From contig NZ_BIFH01000013.1 of assembly GCF_003967355.1 (NCBI RefSeq), positions 343,084 through 407,083 of the forward strand: a stretch of 64,000 nucleotides of DNA. Direction: 5' to 3'. The position numbers were made by a program, and so were the translations under genes. The DNA is from Embleya hyalina (GTDB lineage: Bacteria; Actinomycetota; Actinomycetes; Streptomycetales; Streptomycetaceae). Position 1 is the stretch's first letter; each line of letters begins with the position of its first letter. Positions 59,563-64,000 of this stretch are shown piece after piece. The notes under the pieces were generated by a model. The model saw only the letters and a program-made list of their open reading frames with translations, did no database searches and had not been told where the DNA came from.

Positions 59563-60942
59563 ATGGACGAGCCGGCCGAGATCGGAAGCCGCATCCAACG
59601 CATGCGCAACCGACTGGGATTGACGCAACGTCAGCTTGCCGAGCCGAGGTACACCGCGGCCCACATCTCCACCCTGGAATCGGGCAAGGCACGCCCGTCG
59701 GAGGCCGCCCTGCGCTTCCTCGCGGGGCGGCTCGGCACCACCTACGAGGAGCTGACCACCGGTCACCCCGCCCACCTCGCCACCGAGCTGCGGCTCGCGC
59801 TCACCGACGCCCAGCGCCTGCTCGCCACCGGCACCCCCGAGCGGGCCGCCCTGCGCTACGGGGAACTGCTCGCCGACGCCGAGCGGCTGGCGCTGCCGGC
59901 GGAGCAGGCCGGCGCCCGGATCGGACTCGGCGAGTGTGCGCTGGTGACCGGGGAACCGGCTCGGGCGCGCGCCCACTTCGAGCAGGCCGAGCGGCAACTC
60001 GCCGGCGAACCCGCGCCCCGCCGGGCCCGCGCGATCCGCGGCCGGGCCGTGGCCCACTTTCTGGCCGGTGAACTCCGCTACGCGTGCTACGTGTTGGAGA
60101 CCGCGCTGGACGAACTCGCGGCCGGCGACCTGCACGACCCCGACGCCCTCGTCCTGCTGCACGCCGCCTCCATCGCGCCCTACATGGACATGGGGGCGTA
60201 CGTCCGCGCCGCACACGCCGCCGAGGTCGCCCTCGCGCTGGCGCCGCGGGTCTCCGATCCCGCCCTGGTCGCCGGCATGCACCGCAGCGTCGCCCGCACG
60301 CTGCTCGCGGAGGGCCGCATCGCCGACGCGGACGCCTCGCTGGCCAAGGCGCAGGAGCTCTACGGCCGGCTGCATCTGCGTACCGAACTCGCGCACTGCC
60401 ACTGGATGCGCGGCTACGTCCACGCCCAGCACGACGCGCTCGACGCCGCCGAAGCCGAACTGCGCACCGCGCGCGAGATGCTGGTGGACCGGCACGCCCG
60501 ACTGTTCGTCGCGCAGGTCGAGGTGGAGCTGGCCGACGTACTGCGCCGCCTCGGCCGCCACGAGGAGGCGCGGGAATTGTTGTCCGGCGTGCTCGATCTC
60601 GACGACACCCGAGGCGCGGTGCACGCGGCGGGCGCCCACCGGCTGCTCGGTCTGATGGCCGAGGAGCGGGGCGAGCCGGAATCCGCCGAGGAGCACTACG
60701 TCGACGCGCTCGGCTTCCTGAAGCGCAGCGGCGCGGCGGGGGACCTGGCCGACCTGTGCATGCTCCTGGGCGACCTGCTGCGCCGCATGGGCCGCACCGA
60801 GGCCGCGATGGACGCCTACCGCACCGGCCTCCGCAACCGCGCGATTCCGGGCACCACCACACTCGGGCCCGCCCCCGGCCACCCGGCACCGTACGGGGAC
60901 GTGGGGGCCGGGCCGGCGTCGGTGTATCCGTTCGCGCTCTGA
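59563..60942 (+). CDS. XRE-family regulator with TPR domain
   Basis: A 459-aa protein. Residues 1-70 are an XRE helix-turn-helix (IGSRIQRMRNRLGLTQRQLAEPRYTAAHISTLESGKARPS). The rest is tetratricopeptide-like repeats of about 36-40 residues (ALRYGELLADAERLALPAEQAGARIGLG; HFEQAERQLAGEPAPRRARAIRGRAV). Such HTH-TPR proteins often sense peptides or partner proteins. AGGGGGG precedes the ATG. It diverges from the M64 peptidase gene and could control it. Confidence 0.88.
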   Translation: MDEPAEIGSRIQRMRNRLGLTQRQLAEPRYTAAHISTLESGKARPSEAALRFLAGRLGTTYEELTTGHPAHLATELRLALTDAQRLLATGTPERAALRYGELLADAERLALPAEQAGARIGLGECALVTGEPARARAHFEQAERQLAGEPAPRRARAIRGRAVAHFLAGELRYACYVLETALDELAAGDLHDPDALVLLHAASIAPYMDMGAYVRAAHAAEVALALAPRVSDPALVAGMHRSVARTLLAEGRIADADASLAKAQELYGRLHLRTELAHCHWMRGYVHAQHDALDAAEAELRTAREMLVDRHARLFVAQVEVELADVLRRLGRHEEARELLSGVLDLDDTRGAVHAAGAHRLLGLMAEERGEPESAEEHYVDALGFLKRSGAAGDLADLCMLLGDLLRRMGRTEAAMDAYRTGLRNRAIPGTTTLGPAPGHPAPYGDVGAGPASVYPFAL

Positions 60943-60959
60943 CCTAGCCCCTCGCACGC

Positions 60960-61006
60960 CATCAACTTTTGTTGACGGCCCGATCGCCCATCAACTAAAG
61001 TTGATG
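60960..61006. promoter_or_regulatory. Twin palindromic operators over a probable leaderless promoter
   Basis: CATCAACTTTTGTTGACG (60960-60977) and the perfect palindrome CATCAACTAAAGTTGATG (60989-61006) are two copies of one site, centre to centre 29 bases apart. TTGACG (60972-60977), 17 bases, CTAAAG (60995-61000) is a -35/-10 pair covered by both copies. The GTG start at 61008 follows directly, leaving no room for a ribosome site, so the mRNA is probably leaderless. Confidence 0.65.
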
Positions 61007-61007
61007 T

Positions 61008-61235
61008 GTGATCGACGCCAAGGACGTTCCCTCGCCCGAGCAACCCGAGGACGCGTTCGCGGCCGTGGTCGCACTGCGCGGCCTCGCCGCGGCGCTGGAG
61101 CGAGCGGCGGTGGACCACGCCCTCGCCCAGGGCTGGACCTGGAACCACATCGGTCAGGCGCTGGGCATGAGCGCCCAGGCCGCCCACAAACGACTGTCAC
61201 CCTCCCGGCGAACACCACCACCCCAGGACCGGTGA
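61008..61235 (+). CDS. Small helix-turn-helix-like protein
   Basis: A 75-aa protein. An N-terminal acidic helix (EDAFAAVVALRGLAAALERAAVDHALA) leads into WTWNHIGQALGMSAQAAHKRL, a recognisable helix-turn-helix as found in proteins paired with Clp N-domain partners. The twin palindromes at its start are the likely binding site, giving auto-repression. It is followed 27 bases later by the Clp-N gene. Confidence 0.75.
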   Translation: MIDAKDVPSPEQPEDAFAAVVALRGLAAALERAAVDHALAQGWTWNHIGQALGMSAQAAHKRLSPSRRTPPPQDR

Positions 61236-61262
61236 GCCACCGGACCGGCAAGGAGATCCACC

Positions 61263-61757
61263 GTGGGCATCCGCACCGCGATACACGACATGGGCGCGAT
61301 GAAGCGTCTCCTCACCGGCGCCGAGGAGCAGGCCCGCGTGCTCGGCGAGGAAACCCCGGGCCCCGAGCACCTGCTCCTGGCCGCCCTCACGCTCCCCGAC
61401 GACTCCGCCCGGACGGCGCTGGCCGCATCCGGCGCCACCGTCGAGGACGTCCACCGCGCCCTGGCCGAATCCCATGCCGCCGCGCTGCGTTCGGTCGGCA
61501 TCGACACCGACACGATCCCCGCCCCCACTCCCGCCCCCACCCCGCGCGGACCGTACCGCGCTTCCGGTACCGCGAACGAGGTATTCCGCCGCGCGACCGC
61601 CCTGGCCAGGGCCGACCGTCCCAGGAACCTGCGCACGGCCCACGTCCTGATCGCCGTGGCCGAACTCGAACACGGCACGGCCGCCCGCGTGTTGCGCACC
61701 CTCCACATCGACCCCCCGACCCTGATCCAAGCCGCCCACGCGACCATCCGCGCCTAG
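61263..61757 (+). CDS. Clp N-domain (ClpA/B/C repeat) protein without ATPase
   Basis: A 164-aa protein made only of the two Clp N-terminal repeats (LGEETPGPEHLLLAALTLPDDSARTALAASG and NLRTAHVLIAVAELEHGTAARVLRTL), joined by a Pro-rich hinge (APTPAPTPRGPY). With no AAA+ domain, it cannot unfold proteins and is likely an adaptor or sensor. AAGGAG precedes the GTG. The operon with the small HTH protein suggests it modulates that regulator. Confidence 0.87.
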   Translation: MGIRTAIHDMGAMKRLLTGAEEQARVLGEETPGPEHLLLAALTLPDDSARTALAASGATVEDVHRALAESHAAALRSVGIDTDTIPAPTPAPTPRGPYRASGTANEVFRRATALARADRPRNLRTAHVLIAVAELEHGTAARVLRTLHIDPPTLIQAAHATIRA

Positions 61758-61905
61758 GGCCTTCGGTATCCCGATCGCGCGGGGGCGGGGTCGGGTTGCG
61801 CGGGTGTCGTGGGGGCGAAAATCGTTGCGACTCGTGACCTGTACGGTGTTTTTCGGCCGGTGCCGAAAGGTGCGTTCACGGCCTTGAACGAAGGGTTACG
61901 GGGAT

Positions 61906-63204
61906 TTGAAAGTCACGGGGAAGCGCCGAATATCGTTGGTCGCCGCGTTCGCGGCGACCGCCGCGATCGTCGGTGGATTGCAACTTTCGGGCTCGGCGTT
62001 CGGCGACCAGGACGACCGGGACGCCTCGCCGGATCCGGTGCCGGTTCAGCAGCCGCTGGACGGGGTCGAGGCGCCCGACTCCGGCTGGTCGGATGTCGAC
62101 GGCACCACGTTCGTCAAGGGACGGATGACGATTCCGGCCCTGGCTCCCGCCGGGCAGCGTACGGCCGTCTCCGCCGCCGCGGCGGCGCCGTCCGGTCCCG
62201 GGTGGAAGTCGGCCGGCGCGACGAAACTGCTGTCGACCGGCTACACGATCAAGTTCTACGATCAGAAGTCGGTCGACTGGCTGGCGCCGTACGTCAAACG
62301 CTCCGCGGCCGAGATCCAGCGCGAGACGGCGCTGCCGATCAAGGTCGACACCAAGCCGGTCGGTCACGACTACGCCCGCCCCAAGGGCGAGATCGTGATC
62401 GGCGCGTTCCTGAACCCGTGTGTGCGAACCACCGACGGCAGTCCGTGGAAGGTCGTCATGGACGGGTCCGGGACGCCGGGGTGGAGTTGCGGGTTCCACT
62501 CGCGCAGCATCCCGGACACGGTGACCAGCGGGCACGCGTACATCAACACGTCCTTCTTCACCGCCGACGGCAAGCCCACCGCGCGCTTCGGCGAGGTCGG
62601 CATGCGCAACCACGTCAGCCACGAACTGGGTCACACCCTGGGTCTGGCGCACGCCGACGACGCGCCCGGTAAGTGCGTCACCGGGACCGACTCGGGTGAG
62701 AACCCGGTCATGTGCACACTCCTGAACGCCTACCCGGACTCCCGAGCGGGCCAGTACGTGCAGCAGTTCGACGTACAGGGGCTGCGCACGCTGGCCGCCG
62801 GGGCCGGTGCGCCGGTGCCTGCGCAGGGCAGGATCACCGGGATCGCCGGCAAGTGCCTGGACGTCAAGGGCGGCAAGCCGGCCAACGGCACCCAGATCCA
62901 GATCTACACCTGCAACACCGGCCCGGGTCAGTCCTGGATCCGGTACCCGGACGGCACACTGCGCTCGATGGGCAAGTGCCTGGACGACGCGCGCAACGCG
63001 TCCGCCGACGGCACCAAGATCTCGCTGTACGACTGCAACGGCAGCGCCGCGCAGAAGTGGCGGATCGACGCCAACGGCCGCATCGTGCACGTGGCGAGCG
63101 GCAAGGTCCTGGACGTGAAGGGCGGAAGCACCGCCAACAGCACGGTGGTGCAGCTCCATTCCGCCAACGCGGGCAAGGGGCAACTCTGGAACGTGCCCAA
63201 GTAG
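61906..63204 (+). CDS. Secreted metzincin-like metalloprotease with ricin-B lectin domain
   Basis: A 432-aa exported protein. A signal peptide (KRRISLVAAFAATAAIVGG) is followed by a propeptide-like region, then the zinc protease site HVSHELGHTLGLAHADDA (H-E-x-x-H-x-x-G-x-x-H) at about residues 241-256, and a C-terminal beta-trefoil (about 306-432) with three C-L-D-V/D repeats and Q-x-W motifs. The lectin probably targets it to polysaccharide. The start is TTG at 61906, after ACGGGGA; no better codon is near. It converges with the macro-domain gene. Confidence 0.85.
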   Translation: MKVTGKRRISLVAAFAATAAIVGGLQLSGSAFGDQDDRDASPDPVPVQQPLDGVEAPDSGWSDVDGTTFVKGRMTIPALAPAGQRTAVSAAAAAPSGPGWKSAGATKLLSTGYTIKFYDQKSVDWLAPYVKRSAAEIQRETALPIKVDTKPVGHDYARPKGEIVIGAFLNPCVRTTDGSPWKVVMDGSGTPGWSCGFHSRSIPDTVTSGHAYINTSFFTADGKPTARFGEVGMRNHVSHELGHTLGLAHADDAPGKCVTGTDSGENPVMCTLLNAYPDSRAGQYVQQFDVQGLRTLAAGAGAPVPAQGRITGIAGKCLDVKGGKPANGTQIQIYTCNTGPGQSWIRYPDGTLRSMGKCLDDARNASADGTKISLYDCNGSAAQKWRIDANGRIVHVASGKVLDVKGGSTANSTVVQLHSANAGKGQLWNVPK

Positions 63205-63228
63205 TCGGGCGGCGTTTCGACAACGAGG

Positions 63229-63259
63229 CGGCCCGGGTCGGATCCACCGACCCGGGCCG
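63229..63259. terminator. Hairpin between convergent genes
   Basis: CGGCCCGGGTCGG (63229-63241) pairs perfectly with CCGACCCGGGCCG (63247-63259) around a 5-base loop, between the metalloprotease and macro-domain genes. Confidence 0.85.
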
Positions 63260-63297
63260 TCGCGCGTCCGGCCCCCGCGGGCCGGGGACTTCGTCGG

Positions 63298-63975
63298 TCA
63301 GCGACCGGGCGCCGGGCGCTTCGGCGGACGGATGCGCACGCGTCGCTCGGCCGGGGCGGCCTCGATGTCGTCGAGTTGCGCGACGATCGTGCGCCGCAGG
63401 TCGTCGTAGTCCTCGAAGCGGTGGTCGTTGAACAGGGTGTAGCCCGTCCACATCAGGTTGGCGCACACCCGTGCCGGCACCCGGCCGGTTCGCGCGCCCA
63501 TGCCGACCAGTGCCACCGACGTGATGCTCCCCGGCGCCTGTTCGTTCTGCCGGTGGATCGCCTGGAACGCGGCCGCACACGCCAGCGCCACGTTGAGCGT
63601 CTCACCGACGTTCTCCGACGAGGTCTCCATCGTCGGGGTCGAGATCAGGAACCTCGGGTCGACCGCGCCCGACGGCACACACACCGCGCCGCCGACCGGG
63701 AGCCGTCCCGCGAACCGGTCCCGAATCGCCCGCTGTACGCGCAGTTGGATGCCCGCCCCGAGGTGGCGCTTGATCGCCGCGTCGACCCCGCCGTCCATCC
63801 GCCCGCGCGAATTGGTCGGGGCGACCCAGGCGTCGACCTTCTCGTCGAGGATCGAGCCTTTGCGAATCGCGACCCCGGGGGTGTCGGCAAAGGCCGCGCG
63901 CCATGCCTGCACCACATCCGCGTTGAGGTCCGTCAGCACCACTTCCAGCGGCGATTGCGCGCGATTCATCGGCAT
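63298..63975 (-). CDS. Macro-domain protein
   Basis: A 225-aa cytosolic protein of the macro (ADP-ribose-binding) superfamily. VVLTDLNADVVQAWRAAF starts the fold; SILDEKVDAWVAPTNSRGRMDGGVDAAIKRHLG has the N-S-x-G-x-M-x-G-G-V ligand loop, and VALVGMGARTGRVPARVCANLM the second loop with G-x-G. Such proteins bind or remove ADP-ribose from proteins or nucleic acids. The extended middle (SSENVGETLNVALACAAAFQAIHRQ) matches the phage/toxin-associated subgroup. GGAG lies 8 bases before the ATG. Confidence 0.82.
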   Translation of the reverse strand: MPMNRAQSPLEVVLTDLNADVVQAWRAAFADTPGVAIRKGSILDEKVDAWVAPTNSRGRMDGGVDAAIKRHLGAGIQLRVQRAIRDRFAGRLPVGGAVCVPSGAVDPRFLISTPTMETSSENVGETLNVALACAAAFQAIHRQNEQAPGSITSVALVGMGARTGRVPARVCANLMWTGYTLFNDHRFEDYDDLRRTIVAQLDDIEAAPAERRVRIRPPKRPAPGR

Positions 63976-64000
63976 GACTGAAACTCCGATCGACGAAGAT

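Overview
This is a high-GC window with near-uniform G/C at third codon positions, strong GGAGG-type ribosome sites and many GTG/TTG starts. It carries WhiB, Lsr2, an AfsA/ScbR-type gamma-butyrolactone pair, Tat-exported and ricin-lectin proteins, and a lasso-peptide cluster. Together these point to a filamentous actinomycete of the Streptomyces/Kitasatospora/Embleya kind (inference; no rRNA or other marker gene is present). The density of regulators, secreted proteins and specialised-metabolism genes suggests an accessory (arm-like) chromosome region.

Region 1 (0.7-22 kb) is one large type VII secretion-like (ESX/WXG100) locus. Two operons diverge from 12.73-12.92 kb. Leftward lie a 2766-aa giant repeat protein with a WXG100-like N-terminus, an EccA-like AAA+ ATPase fused to a right-handed beta-helix, and a membrane-anchored collagen-like/ricin-lectin protein. 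Rightward lie a 340-aa WXG100-like protein and two small Esx-like proteins whose W-x-G turn has lost its tryptophan. Facing them is a second leftward operon: ECF sigma factor, a membrane protein with a degenerate FtsK-like domain, and a 1558-aa EssC/EccC-type FtsK/SpoIIIE ATPase. No EccB, EccD, EccE or mycosin is visible. The two divergent promoters share the same -35/-10 words (TGAACCC, 17 bp, TACARA), an ECF-like layout.

Region 2 (22-40 kb) is mostly single genes: DUF1877 protein, Tat-exported bicovalent flavin oxidase, Lsr2, methyltransferases, an MMPL exporter with a divergent TetR, a secreted beta-helix protein, an NmrA-like reductase, a frameshifted LysR gene, a ketopantoate-reductase-like protein, a HEAT/MerR-HEAT operon with its own 19-bp-spacer promoter, a secreted PEBP protein, and a threonine-dehydratase-like enzyme.

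Region 3 (40.8-52.9 kb) is a lasso-peptide cluster read leftward in the order A-C-B2-P450-YVTN propeller-B1-D, facing a double-headed sensor kinase and a LuxR-type response regulator. The 36-aa precursor (52676-52786) is intact. It has the YxxPxL recognition motif and Thr at -2. The predicted core is RKPGPWWEWIGPNYLD, which would need an unusual Arg1-Glu8 ring. A P450 and a cytosolic beta-propeller sit between the lasso genes and are likely tailoring or accessory factors. A perfect 15-bp hairpin lies between precursor and cyclase genes.

Region 4 (53.5-64 kb) holds regulatory and secreted functions: DUF5988 protein, RsbW-like kinase, HAD phosphatase next to an AfsA-type butyrolactone synthase, a divergent ScbR-type receptor, WhiB, an M64 metallopeptidase, an XRE-TPR regulator, a small HTH/Clp-N operon under twin palindromic operators, a metalloprotease-ricin protein and a macro-domain protein. 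No tRNA, rRNA, CRISPR array, insertion sequence or attachment site was seen.
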